This document shows positions 1-26,614 of a DNA stretch of 64,000 bases, in pieces; position 1 is the stretch's first letter; every line of letters begins with the position of its first letter. The translations under genes and the position numbers were made by a program. Below the pieces are notes generated by a model that made no database searches, was not told where the DNA came from, and saw only the letters and a list, made by a program, of their open reading frames with translations. The DNA lies in the NCBI GenBank assembly GCA_026874595.1, contig CM049306.1, positions 60,642,019 through 60,706,018 of the forward strand, given 5' to 3'. This stretch comes from Sipunculus nudus (taxonomy: Eukaryota; Annelida; Sipuncula; Golfingiida; Sipunculidae).

Positions 1-400
1 TGGATCCTGTCCACGTCTTCACATGAAACGCTGTACAGCTGGTAAATATCTTATTATTATTATTATTATTAATTAAATTAAACAAGGTTCCAGGTTTATT
101 TTAAACGCTATAAATCAAATCAAATAAATTAACATAAAAAGGCAGTTTAAACTAAACACTACAAAAAGTAAACTATTTACGCGGTCGCTGAAATTAATCT
201 GATCAGTTATGGATGGTATAGCCACAATTCGTCAGAAATCGTCTGCTACCAAAACCCTGTTATGTTCGTTACAGAACTGGAGAAATTGCACAATTCTAGC
301 AATAACAAAACATCTGATTTGTGGAGATCGTGCACCAGACATCGTCAGTTGCATGTTTCATTTGTTTGATATACTCATGGTGCCGCCAGGATCTTAGCTG
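1..400 (+). repeat. Left half of a split hAT-like element
   Basis: About 20-400 aligns by eye with 44,135-44,470. Shared words include GGCAGTTTAAA-like, CCTGATCAGTT-like and GGAGATCGTGCACYAGACAT stretches, with the same ending GTGCCGCC..ATCTTAGCT. The right half of the same family resumes near 8,360. It contains a (TTA)n microsatellite at 51-70. No ORF of transposase type is seen. Confidence 0.6.
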
Positions 401-1354
401 GAAAAACAAACAATAAACAAGTGACCCATGGGTCATGATGCTCAGCTGACTGGGAAGAGATTTGCAAAGGGAAATTTTATCATCTGAATGGTAGTATATA
501 CCCATTCAACTGAAGCATCAAACAGATTAACCAACAGGCCAAGATTATGTCTGTATTTATATATCTCAAAAATAGAGAAAAAAAAAGCGTAAACTTTAAA
601 AAACAAGGGACCTATGGGTCACGGCACTCAGCTGTTATATATGATAAACAAGGCCTACAGGCCTAATGCGAACCTGTGCATATGGATATACACCAGGTAT
701 AACGCTTCAATGCTGAACCACTACTTTTCATATATATGAACAATGCAAGTACTAAACATCTGAACAAGAAACAATACACAAACATCACTGCTGAAATTCT
801 CGCATGGGTGCACACAACACAAAAAATTATTGTAGGTGGCACCACCAGTCTTGTATACAACAAAGCTATTTGACATGTATAAATATGCCCAATTTCAGGC
901 TGATATATCAAATTCCTCCGTAGAATTAAGCAGGCACATACACTTTGCAAAAGTCATTGCAGATGGCGACACCTGTCTTGTGAACGAGAAAGCCATTAAA
1001 GACACATAGACAGGACAGAATAACAGGCCAATACATCAAAATGAGTCTGATGCATGGGGCTGACCAGGCTTAGGTGAGAAAGGCTGTTGCCCCGAGTGTA
1101 CTGTGACAAATTACTGGCTCAGGCTACTGCACTGAGTGAACTCTTGACCTGCACCTAGGTAGACTGAGTGAACTTCTGACCTGTACCTGGCTGCACTGAG
1201 TGAATTCTTGACCTGTTGCATAATCTGACACAGTTGGCAGTCTGCCAAATCTATAAATAAATCCAGACTGACCTTTTGCCTGTTGCCAAATCTGAAATAG
1301 TAGCCATACAATTGCATAAGCTCACAGATTGGCTCCATATGCAGCCCTGAGGGG

Positions 1355-1464
1355 CATGACACCCATGTGGTGATCACATGATACTCATGATGTGATCACA
1401 TGCTACCCATGAGATGATCACATGCTGCCCATGAGGTGCTCACATGACACCCATGAGGTGATCA
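1355..1464. repeat. 22-bp tandem repeat, five copies
   Basis: Five imperfect copies of a 22-bp unit near CATGCTACCCATGAGGTGAT plus CA. Each carries the palindrome TGATCA (or a variant) followed by CACATG. It lies inside element A. Confidence 0.75.
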
Positions 1465-2284
1465 TATGCCTTGTGCTTGGCTGCACTGATTGAACTGTTG
1501 ACCTATATTTGGCTGCACTGAATGAACTCTTGATCTGTTGCCAAATCTGAAACAGTTGGCAGTTTCTCAACCTATTCAAGAAACATACACAATCTTGGCC
1601 TGTTATGTAACTCTGCTAAAATTTATCAAACACAAACCATTTGAACAAACTTGAGAGGGCTCGCCTCTGGGATCATTTCTGTAAATTTCTGACCGTTTAG
1701 AAGAATAAGACTTTTAAAGTTTTTTTCAGCTTTTTCCCTGTAAAATCTAAGTAAATACAGATAGCAAAAATAAGCTGAATCCATCAACATTTATTTTGTG
1801 ACAGATAATTGCATAAAATTTGGGGATGGTAGCTCCTGCTATTCCTGAGAAATTATGAGTTAGTGTACAGATGATATCTAATATCATAAATCTACATTTT
1901 TAAAAGCTTTTAGAAAACATTCTTGTCAATATTTTCCATAGATAACCTGAAATCTAAATGTCTAGAGGCATGATGTAATGGATGCTGATAAACTGGTGCT
2001 AGGCTAGATGTATCTGCTTCACACAGCTAACATGTATGGTAAAATGACTCAATTCAATCTTTATAAATCAGCCAAAATTCATTCTTTGGAACCATAAAAG
2101 ACTATTATAAGAATTATTCAGGGAATTATTCTTGCAAAATATTAAACAAACTGGCCTCAGTATCATCAGTCAAAAAACGTTTTGTAGGTTTATAACTCAA
2201 ATGGGAAAATACAGCAAAATGGCAATGTTCAGCTTCCCATAATTCAGCCAAAAATCATTGAACCAAAACCATTTGAACAAACTT

Positions 2285-2636
2285 GAATTATCAACATCTA
2301 AGGATAATTAATGTGTGAGATTTAAGAATTTGGCCCAGTGGTTTTTGAGAAGAAGATTTTTGTAGCCACTTAGCTAAAATGGGCTGTTACGACATATGAC
2401 TAAATTTAGCTTCCCATAACTTAGCCAAAAGTCACTGAACTGAGACCATTTAAAAAACTTGAATTATCAACATCTAAGGATAATTAATGTGTGAGATTTA
2501 AGAATTTGGCCCAGTGGTTTTTGAGAAGAAGATTTTTTTAGCCACTTAGCTAAAATGGGCTGCTATGTCATATGACTAAATTCAGCTTCCTATAACTCAG
2601 CCAAAAGTCACTGAACTGAGACCATTTGAACAAACT
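2285..2636. repeat. 176-bp direct duplication
   Basis: Two adjacent copies beginning GAATTATCAACATCTAAGGA at 2285 and 2461, nearly identical over 176 bp. They are followed by a diverged third copy from about 2637. A related single copy lies at about 57,505-57,650. Confidence 0.8.
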
Positions 2637-3240
2637 TCAGAAAGCACTACCCTAGGATCATTTCTGTGCGATATTAAACAATTTGGCCATATTGTTTCAG
2701 AGGAGAAGTTATTTGTAGACTTCAGTTTGATACGACACTGATGACCCCCGTACAAAAAAGGACGATGCAGGTGGCGCCACCAATACCTCAATTTCAGATA
2801 TGACTCATGTGACCAACATTGGCATAAAATTTGGTGATGATAGCTCAAGCCTGAGGTTGTAATTTTAGTATGCTTTTTTGGACAGATGACTAAGTTCAAC
2901 TTCCTGTAACTTGGCCAAAAATCACCGAACTTAAACCATTCGAACAAACTTGAGAGAGATTGTTCCAGAAATCATTTCTGTAAAATATTGGACAATTTGG
3001 CTGAACAGATTCGGAGAAGAAGACTTTTTAAGCTTTTTCCCTATAAAATCTAAGAAAATGCAGTTAGCCAAAAAATAAGCAAAATCCGATAGAGTTTTTT
3101 AGATGACTAATTTTATGCATAAAATTTGATGATGCTAATTCTTGCCGTTTTCAAGATAATATAGGTTAACGTACAGACGAAGGACGACAGACGCCGGACG
3201 ACGCCACACCATCGCATAAGCTCACAGGTTCGCTAAAAAA

Positions 3241-4410
3241 TATGATTTAGAAATCAGGCACATGCTGGTTTTGTGTGGTAATAAATATAAGCTGTATTAT
3301 GAGTTGTTGTTTAACTTATGTATGATTTTGATAGTACCTTTGGAGACAGGGAAGAGGACTGATTTCATTTATTTTATTATTAAATGGAGTACTATTGTCA
3401 CACAGATTTTTACTTGGCCATATAACGCTTAAGCAGAACATATAATATAAGAGTTTAACTATTTATTTAAAAAAATTACAAATATTGTCCCAGATATAAT
3501 TTTTATTAAAAATAATAAGAGAATCGTATGATTTTTTAAAATGAAATATAACTGAAATGATTAATAAAATAATATTAAAGAATATATTCATGAATGCATT
3601 CATGAATACATTTGGAAAGTATTTTCACTTGTATTCATATACTTTCATTTTTACCTGAATTCCCATTCTATATGCATGAAATTTTATAATTGAGTACATA
3701 TTCATATTCCTATTTAAATACAATCGCAAAGTATTCCCACCATGTCTGGTATTTATTCAGTTTTCACCTAACAATGGTGTTGAGAATCCAGAATGTACAA
3801 AAATTCACACATTTAAATAATGATCATAAGTACCTGGTTTTATGGCTTTTATTTATATTAAAAAAATAAATGTAATATATTCATTTTGGACTAATTTCAT
3901 ATCAATGTACACACTAGACACAGTAGGAATCTAGATTAATAATATCAACTGCATCTGTGTCTATTATTAATTTCCTTCATATGATCCCTAATGATTAGTA
4001 ATGAATAATATGATTTACTTTTTTATCATTAAAATTGAACTGAAAAATGCCATAGGTGACTGTATGGTGTTATTTGGAATACGTGACATTCTATCCATCG
4101 ATACAAGATTCTTATATCATCAGTAACTGCAAGTTAATTCCCTATCATTATAAACTAACAAATTCCTTTTCTATTTTTCTTTAATTTGTTATTAAAAAGC
4201 AATAAAAATTGATTAATTTATTGTTTATCGTTATGTTGTTGGTTAAAACTACTAGATGAGTTGGGTTGGACACCTGGATCAACTGTGGCTGGCCATAAGC
4301 TGCCTGGCTGCCCCAGTATATGCCTCAAATCAAGCGTGCATAATTTGCTGAAAGTTCAACAAGGTCAACATACAGGTGACTCAAGAGTGGCTGGAGAGAG
4401 CCAAGGTCTG
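3241..4410. other. AT-rich intergenic DNA
   Basis: Very AT-rich with many poly-A/T runs. I see no gene, RNA or recognisable repeat. Confidence 0.5.
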
Positions 4411-4770
4411 ATATGGTCTCATAAAAACATTAATAAAAGCTACAATTTTTGGCCAATTTCTTTCAGCTTTCTAAACTAAAAAGCTGAAATCCTTATGTGT
4501 GCATGATATGAAAATTATATAAACAGAGCTCACAAGAAACAAACGTGAAATGGTCAAAGTTGGGCAAAATTTAAGGTACTAATTTTATATTTATACTAAT
4601 AACTTATAAAATTTTAAAAATTCAGAACTAATTTTGGGTATTCAATTGAATCTTGATTAAATAATGTTACATCCCTGACAAAAAATCTCTAGCTTCAGCA
4701 AGCCCCTTGTTAAGGGAGTAAATATATTTCTTGATTTTTTACAAAGTGCATTATGTTTGGGCCCATAACT
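4411..4770 (+). repeat. Upstream copy of a ~350-bp direct repeat
   Basis: It aligns by eye with about 7,948-8,315. Shared words include ATGGTCAAAGTTGGGCAAAA, TTTTGGGTAT and CATTATGTTTGGGCCCATAA. The two copies flank element B in direct orientation. Confidence 0.7.
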
Positions 4771-4914
4771 TAAAACAATTACACAATACTGACATCATTT
4801 CTGGCATGTGCACAGAGAATGTATAGAAAAACATGTATATTATATATGATTAAAGTCAGATCAGTGGTTTTGATATTAGGCAGTATTGAAGTGTAACAAT
4901 GGGTTTTTAATTGA

Positions 4915-7780
4915 ACAAGAGACCCAGGGGTCTAATGTTCACTCTGTGAATTACTGTGCAATTTGGCAAGTGATTAAAATAAAATGAATGTGAAAATACC
5001 ATTCATTCCTTTCCAAGTGGACACTGTCCTATTGCACAAGGTAGGTGGTGCCACCTATCTGGTTTATGAGAAAACTTTCCAAGATGACTGCACATGCCAA
5101 ATTTCAGACCAATACTCCTGAGATATGAGCAATTTTCACTGAAAGCAAATGTATGAATGGACACCACAGGAAAATTATTGCAGATGGCGCCACCAGTCTT
5201 GTTTACGAGATGGGGGTGACGAAGATCTATGGACATGCACAATTTCAACCCAATACACTGAACAAACACTAAGACAATCAAATGGCAAATGCAAAGTTGG
5301 ACACTCCGCAAAAAGTATTGTAGGTGGCGCCACCTGTCTGGTTAACGAAAAAACTTTCCTAGATGAATAGACATGACAAATTTCAGATCAATACAATGAA
5401 CCACTCCTGAGATTGAGGGTTGTTATATAAAAGAAACCCAGGTTTGTACTGAACAGAAAGGTTCTCCATCATTGTTACCTACAACTTCATAGGTGAGGGA
5501 ACAAGTATGCCAGGTTTTGGAAAGATCAGTCCAAGGGTCCTAGAGGGACTCTGTTTTTGTTGATTATAACAAATAAATACTTAATGACATATTTTGGATA
5601 AAAGCAGAAAACACCATTACAGCCTGCTGAAAGTAGCTAAACAGGTGGCACCACCTGAAGGTCAAAATCATTAAGCAGTCACATGATCAATATTCCTGTG
5701 TAATTTGAACCTGAAGGCTGCAGCAGTTCCTAAGATATTTGGTAACAGACAATACATCATGTATAGAAACACATCAACATCCGTAGATTTGCCATCTTGA
5801 AAATCACTTGACTGAATTTATACTCAAATTATTCCTCTTCCTCTTATTACTTTATGACTTATCTTGAAAGAAGTGGAAAGTAACATTTTGTCCCACAGAA
5901 AGTAGGTCAACATAGCTGGCGCCACCTGGAGGTCAAAATCATAAAGCAGTCACATGATCAATATTCCTGTGTAATTTGAAACTGAAGGCTGCAGCAGTTC
6001 CTAAGATATTTGGTAACAGACAATACATCATGTATAGAAACACATCAACATCCATAGATTTGCCATCTTGAAAATCACTTGACTGAATTTATACTCAAAT
6101 TATTCCCCTTCCTCTAAGAAACTGTTGGCTATGATATGAAGGCCAAAATATCAATACTTTGTGACTTATCTTGAAAGAAGTGGAAAAGACCATTTTTTCC
6201 CGCTGAAAGTAGGTCAACACAGGTGGCGCCACCTGGAGGTCAAAATCATTTAGCAGTCACATGATTAATATTCCTGTGAAATTTGAAACTGAAGGCTGCA
6301 GCAGTTCCTAAGATATTTGGTAACAGACAATACATCCTGTATGGAAACACATCAAGTTCCTAAATTTTGCAACCCACACAATTTGAACTTCTGTAGAGAT
6401 GCCATCTTGAAAATGATTTGACTGAATTTACACACAAATTATTCCCCTTCCTCTTAGGAACTGCTGACTATGATATGAAGGCCAAATTATTAATATTTTG
6501 TGACTTATCTTGAAAGAAGAGGAAAAGATCATTTCTTCCCGCAGAAAGTAGGTCAACACAGGTGGCGCCACCTAGAGGTCAAAATCATTTAGCAGTCACA
6601 TGATTAATATTCCTGTGAAATTTGAAACTGAAGGCTGCAGCAGTTCCCATGATATTTGGTAACAGACAATACATCATGTTTACATAGAAACACATTAAGC
6701 TGTCATATTCTACGATCGACAGAATTTGAAGTTCCGTAGAGACGCCATCTTGAATATGACTTGACTGAATTTATACTCAAATTATTCCCCTTCCTCTAAG
6801 GAACTGTTGACTATGATATGAAGGCCAAAATAATAATATTTTGTGACTTATCTTGAAAGAAGTGGAAAAGATCATTTCTTCCCGCAGAAAGTAGGTCAAC
6901 ACAGGTGGCGCCACCTAGAGGTCAAAATCATTTAGCAGTCACATGATCAATATTCCTGTGAAATTTGAAACTGAAGGCTGCTGCAGTTCCTAAGATATTT
7001 GGTAACAGACAATACATCATGTATAGAAACACATCAAGCTGTCATACTTTGCGATCAACAGAATCTGAAGTTACGTAGAGACACCATCTTGAAAATGACT
7101 TGACTGAATTTATACTCAAATTATTCCCCTTCCTCTAAGGAACTGTTGGCTATGATATGAAGGCCAAAATATCAATACTTTGTGACTTATCTTGGAAGAA
7201 GTGGAAATGACCATTTTTTCCCGCAGAAAGTAGGTCAACACAGGTGGCGCCACCTGGAGGTCAAAATCATTTAGCAGTCACATGATTAATATTCCTGTGA
7301 AATTTGAAACTGAACGCTGCAGCAGTTCCTAAGATATTTGGTAACAGACAATACATCATGTATACATAGAAACACATAAAGCTGTCATATTTTACGATCC
7401 ACAGAATTTGAAGTTCCGTAGAGAAGCCATCTTGAATATGACTTGACTGAATTTATACTCAAATTATTCCCCTTCCTCTAAGGAACTGTTGACTATGATA
7501 TGAAGGCCAAAATATTAATACTTTATGACTTATCTTGAAAGAAGTTGAAAAGACCATTTAATCCCGCAGAAAGTAGGTCAACATAGGTGGCACCACCAAA
7601 AGCTTATTTTTGCATGTCCATCCCATGATTAGTAATTCTGCAAAGTTTTATGAAGATAGCTGATGTGGCTGTTGAGATATTTGGTAACAGACGGTGGACG
7701 GTGGACAGTTGACAGTGGACAGTGGACAGTGGACGGCGGACGCTGCGCCATGGCATAAGTTCACAGAGTGAACTAAAAAT
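4915..7780. mobile_element. Non-autonomous repeat element B with ~340-bp internal array
   Basis: The left end has AACAAGAGACCCAGGGGTCT, then TTCACTCTGTGAA. The right end has a GTGGACA-type array (7690-7745), then TTCACAGAGTGAACTAAAA. The ends therefore share a short inverted TTCACTCTGTGAA-like motif. Single GGTGGYGCCACC-centred units occur near 5047, 5184 and 5324, before the main array. The architecture (short inverted ends, central tandem repeats, no coding) resembles pearl/HINE-type Helitron-related elements of bivalves; that class is an inference. Confidence 0.55.
5629..7580. repeat. Tandem array, 269-343 bp units, core GGTGGCGCCACC
   Basis: The anchor GAAAGTAGGTCAAC (diverged as GAAAGTAGCTAAAC in the first copy) starts units at 5629, 5898, 6205, 6544, 6887, 7226 and 7569, with spacings of 269, 307, 339, 343, 339 and 343 bp. 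Each unit carries the 12-bp palindrome GGTGGCGCCACC or a variant, then GAGGTCAAAATCATTTAGCA, CTGAAGGCTGCAGCAGTTCC and TTTGGTAACAGACAATACAT. The shorter early units lack part of the CACATCAAG...CCATCTTGA segment. Confidence 0.9.
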
Positions 7781-7947
7781 GAAGTTTTTCATTAATATCT
7801 CAAAGGTATTAAGTCCTAGTGACCAAATTCTTGGCATGGTAGGGGATTTTGGAGACATCTAATTGTATGCCAAATTTTAGGAACGAGAGCTGAAGCTGGG
7901 GAGCTGAGCTCTTGCAAACTGCATAACACTAGCCTGATGTAAACAAT

Positions 7948-8315
7948 ATGTTACATGGTGCTTGAAAACTTGAATAAAATCTACAGTTTTTGATCAACTG
8001 GTTTCAAATTTTCGGTGTTAACAGACAAAATGCTAACAAAAACATGCTGTGAAAATTAAATCCACAGTACTTTCAGAAAAAAACGTGCCATGGTCAAAGT
8101 TGGGCAAAATTTAAGGTACCAATTTTTTTTTTTTGTTAATATTTTTAAAAATTTAAAAGATTTTTATCTTATTTTGGGTATACAATTTAATTTTGATTAA
8201 TTAAAGTTATATTACTGGAAAAATGTCCATAGCTTTAACATGTTTTGTGTTAAGTGAACAAATATCTTTCCTGATTTTTTACAAAATGCATTATGTTTGG
8301 GCCCATAACTTTTTA
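7948..8315 (+). repeat. Downstream copy of the ~350-bp direct repeat
   Basis: Partner of 4411-4770, about 3.54 kb away in the same orientation. It is diverged and AT-rich, with no ORF. Confidence 0.7.
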
Positions 8316-8329
8316 ATGAACCACGACTA

Positions 8330-8890
8330 TAGCTCAGATGACTTATAGTCAGCTGAGCTAAAAACTGCATGTCTGTCAACGTGTCACATGGTTTAAATTT
8401 CCAACATGGCCGGTTGACTGTATGAATGTCAAGAGAACTCATTTAATGCGACAACGACGAACTTGTGCATTATTTGTAATCAAACGAGAACCATTTCTTA
8501 TTGCCCAATGTCTTTTTTTACGCGAATCCCCTATCTTTTATGACGTTTGCTCATGTTAATAAGTCAGTCCATGGATTTTTTTTACTCATGCAAGTGTTGA
8601 ACTTTGGGAGCGGTTTACCGGCAATTTATCTCCTCTCACCGGCGTACAAGAGTGTACCAATCGTTCCTCGTAAGTAGGCACAATCAGACTAATTTTAAAG
8701 GCTCAAATTAAATGATCGGCTATGTCGGTTAATACTTTTCATTATGGAAATTAAGAATATCTACATGGAGACTGAGGCAGATTAAAAATAGAGGGGCTAA
8801 TAGTCTAGCACCTGAAGGCAGATTTTTAAGGGCCAAACAAGCTTGCACCATCACATTTCATGGGAGTGAGCCACAAAATACGGCTGATTA
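8330..8890 (+). repeat. Right half of the split hAT-like element
   Basis: Aligns with about 44,635-45,185. Shared words include CAACGTGTCACATGGTTT, TTTGTAATCAAAYGAGAAC, TTTCTTATT and TTTGGGAGCGGTTTA, and the pair CTAGCAC.TGAAGGCA / GCTTGCACC. It starts next to an AGCTCAGATGACTTATAGTC / TCAGCTGAGCTAAAA end motif, which marks the border of the inserted repeat nest. Confidence 0.65.
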
Positions 8891-8899
8891 GCCTGCAGG

Positions 8900-10670
8900 C
8901 CCCCTAAAATTTTGAATCCTGTTCACAAATGCAAGCTAAGTATATTCAAAGAAGCCTCGAACCCGTTTGCCCCAAGTCACAGAGGCCGGAGGGCTGGAGG
9001 CCGAGTATGAGTCATTGCCTTCCGAGGCCGGTGAAACCTGGCCTCGACTCCTCCAACACTGGCGATTACACCTCTGACAGTCTGTACAAATTGGGTTATT
9101 TAATATGCTTTATTTAAAATGCGTTCTGCTTTCATGCACCAATCAGCCACATTAGCAGATGAAGTGGTGTGAACTTTCTGACACTTCTGTTTGGAGAGCA
9201 TCTTAATTGGTAGGTAGGGAGAATAGTTTTATTTAAAAGAGTGAGAAATCTTGTAAACAAGCTAAGCATACACCAGTAATATACAACAGTTTATTTGTGA
9301 CAATGAGATGATCAGTTTCAGAAAATATAAAGATGTGGTCCAGGTTTACACTTATGTGTGTTTTCTGCAATGATCTGGTTATACTTAACAAAATAGAATT
9401 AATATAAGATACTTGAAATCTAGTACAAGAACAACCAGCCTCAATTCATTCTTTTGTGTAGTATACGGCATATATATTTATCTACAATACCAAATTACCC
9501 AATGATCAGTCAGAAGAGTGAAAAATACTGATCATCTACCTGGCAAAGAAAAGAATATAACCACTATATAAACATATTATGAAGATACAACTGCCACTGT
9601 ATAAGCTGATACATTTTATGGTATCTTGATTCTGTTTTAATATATGTCTTCAGATCAAATAAATATGATTTCATACAGACCAAGTGGCATGCTATGAGAA
9701 AAGACGTGTATAAACCTGGTTGAAATACATCACTATATACACTAAAATAAGTGGGTTTTAGACAGTTCTTAAACATCAGGAAATGCTGAACAAATGTCAA
9801 TGAAAGACAACTTCACTGTACCGAGTGACAAGTGATCACCTGGAAGGTTGTTTCCTGAACTGGTGGAATTCATTACAAACAACCAGGCAAAATAATAAGA
9901 ATTATATATCCAGGTCTGCCCTTACAAAGTTTGGAGAAGTTTAAGATATTGCTCAGTGCAAGATGTACAATTATACAATATCCAGTTTTGTTTAACTACA
10001 CACTGAGGTTGACCTGGGCTTGGATGACAATGCTGCACAACAGGAGTCTTGTCCAGTAAGGACATTTTTCAGTTTATCACAAACCTACATCATTGAAGCT
10101 GTTTCTGAGAACAATGTGGCACAGTTAGACCTTGGATGGAGGATTAGATTTATTTTCATGTTTGATTCCACATCACAAGTGCAACATAAGTTAACTAATC
10201 ACTGGGATTATAATATAGCTCCCCTATGGTGCCAGGCAATACACAAACATGTTCAACTCCAATCCATACAGTGTAACTTCTGCACTGAGAATTACAGGAA
10301 TTTCATTGGTAATTGCAATAAATAACTTATTATCAGTTATATTAACAACATGATATTTCAGGAAAACTTGTCTCATTTCTCAAGTTAGGCATATTTTCCT
10401 TCCCTTTTCCTTCCCTTATGGCTCATTTTCCTTAAGACATGTCGATGTAACTGTTAAATGAGGCTGCCTTAGCTATTTTAGTTGCATCACACAGGTTTCA
10501 GAGAGTTTTCCAGGTTACATTAATGTAATATACATCTCGCCTGTAGATCAGTCTCTGATTATACAGTGTGGCAATAAATTGCAAGCTACACCTGATACAC
10601 TCTAGATATTTCAGTAGCATCATGTATGTCGGTCTCCTGACACAATGTCTATTTCCTAGATCAGCGGTGC
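8900..10670. other. 3' flank / probable 3' UTR of DHX15
   Basis: About 1.8 kb between the repeat nest and the DHX15 stop codon. Its short ORFs look like chance. The part nearest the gene (about 9,290-10,670) is the likely minus-strand 3' UTR. I see no RNA gene or repeat in it. Confidence 0.4.
9290..9295 (-). terminator. Candidate DHX15 polyadenylation signal
   Basis: AATAAA on the minus strand about 1.38 kb past the DHX15 stop. The stretch 9296-10670 has no repeat signature and no convincing ORF, so it could be the 3' UTR. Another AATAAA occurs on the minus strand near 10,150 and would give a shorter UTR, so the choice is uncertain. Confidence 0.35.
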
Positions 10671-24853
<14,183 letters not shown>

Positions 24854-25769
24854 TTTGGCGGCGATTTCTCTCCTCAGTGTCGCACAAACGTCGAGATGCG
24901 CACAAATGGAGCCACTTCCGCTACCCTCCGGTGCATGTAGTTTCCAACCTCCCTACAGATACGCATTTATGAGCGCATGAGTGCACTTGCATGCGATTTG
25001 GTGATATTTTATTATTCACACGTAAAAACGATTTTATTCAGTATAAAACTGTTCAAAAATTTTAAAAAGAAGATGATAAAGAATATGGCCATCTTAAATA
25101 TATTTGAAAGTTAATATTAATATAACTGTATGATATTTATTTTATTTTTCTCAGGTTGTAGTAGGTTGCTTATCCTTATTTTGTGCAGAATTATGAAAAT
25201 TCTATGACAATATAATTATACTAATTGACAATCACTCATTAACATATCTAACACACTTTTCCTATTACACGAATGAACATAAGGAAGAGTTAATTATAGT
25301 GTGTGGCTCTTATTTAATTTTCTTAAGATTCAGACAGAATTTTTTATTGTTTATATCTATATTTTGATGGAATATTGTTTTGGATGTTTACCCAAGGAGT
25401 TTTAATCTTATTAAATCTTATTAAGTCTCCTTGGTTTACCACATGTCTCTCATTCTTCGGAAGTTATGGATAACAAAATGATTATCTCTTTTCAATATTA
25501 CCATTAACATTACCGTATCTTCAACTTTGTTACCTATTTACATATTTATGATAGTGTGTCTATTTTTTATGGATAAACGATTCACAAAAGAAAAAAAACT
25601 TTGGATAAATAAGACAACCGTAATATTACACAGTTCTATTCCAATATCGAATATCTCCAGCCTTGTTCAAACAGTTGTCCATAGTTCATATCTGCATGGA
25701 GAGGGCACAACAGGAAGCACGTGCTCAGTATCTGACATAATCTGAGTTGTGAAAGTTGACAGAACAACC
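24854..25769. promoter_or_regulatory. Divergent DHX15-DDX56 intergenic promoter region
   Basis: This 916-bp interval separates the two start codons, so both 5' UTRs and both promoters must lie within it, unless an upstream non-coding exon lies elsewhere. The DHX15 side (about 24,860-24,970) is visibly richer in GC and CpG than its surroundings and contains an ETS-type core (CGGAAGT on the minus strand, 24914-24920). The DDX56 side is AT-rich. No clear TATA box is placed for either gene. The regulatory assignment is inferred from position. Confidence 0.6.
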
Positions 25770-26550
25770 ATGTCAGAAGAAGACGAGAAACAGACGGTCG
25801 CCTTTCATGAAATGGGTCTTGATGATAGAATATTAAAGGTTTGTTTATAATATCCAAGAAAATCATACAATAATCTGATAGACCATGAATAAAAAGATGT
25901 TTCAATAAAAAGTATAATAGTTAATACACCTGTCCTGATAGATTGATTGATTTCATTTTATTTAGGTTGTCAGATACATGCATACAGAGAATATTCATTA
26001 TAAAATAGAGTATTTTGACATAACCAAGGATAACACAGTAAAGGTCAAAAACACAAACATATTCCCATAGTGGTCCTTGTGATCAAGATTTTTCATACAA
26101 GAGAAAAGGGCACACAAGGAATACCTGATATATAAGTTAAATTGCATGTATACCATAGTAATTTACAAATGACAATAGTGTTGAAAATGATGTTGAAAAT
26201 AATTAAAGATTATGTATAATAAAAATATTGCTACACTTTTAGAAAGTGTGTGTCTATAGGTCTGGTCATACCAAGCATATTAAAGAGTACAGAACAACAG
26301 AGAATACATAAAACACTAAAGGTCAGGACTAGGCAAAGTGTCCATCGTATAAAAGAGGGAAAATCATCAAAATAATAATAAAAAGTAGAATAGTTCAAAT
26401 GAATAGAAGCCAGTGAGGCATATATCACAGAGTATTTCCCATATGTGACTAGACAAAAGGACCAATATATAGTAGTGTAACAATGGCCAAAGAATGTAAA
26501 GAGATAAAATATACATATATATTAAAATATAGTTGATATATATTTATATA

Positions 26551-26614
<64 letters not shown>

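Larger units (their letters stand above)
596..3240 (-). mobile_element. Non-autonomous repeat element A with internal tandem units
   Basis: One end (about 600-635) reads ACAAGGGACCTATGGGTCAC followed by a CACTCAGCTG motif. The other (3178-3240) carries GGACGACAGACGCCGGACGA, then CGCATAAGCTCACAG and CGCTAAAAA. Both end types recur in this window. Inside are ACTGAGTGAACT repeats (1083-1560), a 22-bp array (1355-1464), a 176-bp direct duplication (2285-2636) and a GGTGGCGCCACC palindrome near 2770. 640-850 is closely related to 56,055-56,250, and 2330-2640 to 57,500-57,650. No transposase or RT coding is visible. The minus orientation is by convention. Confidence 0.6.

Noticed and set aside
4411-8315. 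LTR retrotransposon flanked by direct repeats
   Set aside because: No TG..CA ends, primer-binding site or gag/pol coding, and the interior is a non-coding array; kept only as direct repeats.
10020-10325. 101-codon plus-strand ORF
   Set aside because: No recognisable domain; it lies in the probable antisense of the DHX15 3' UTR.
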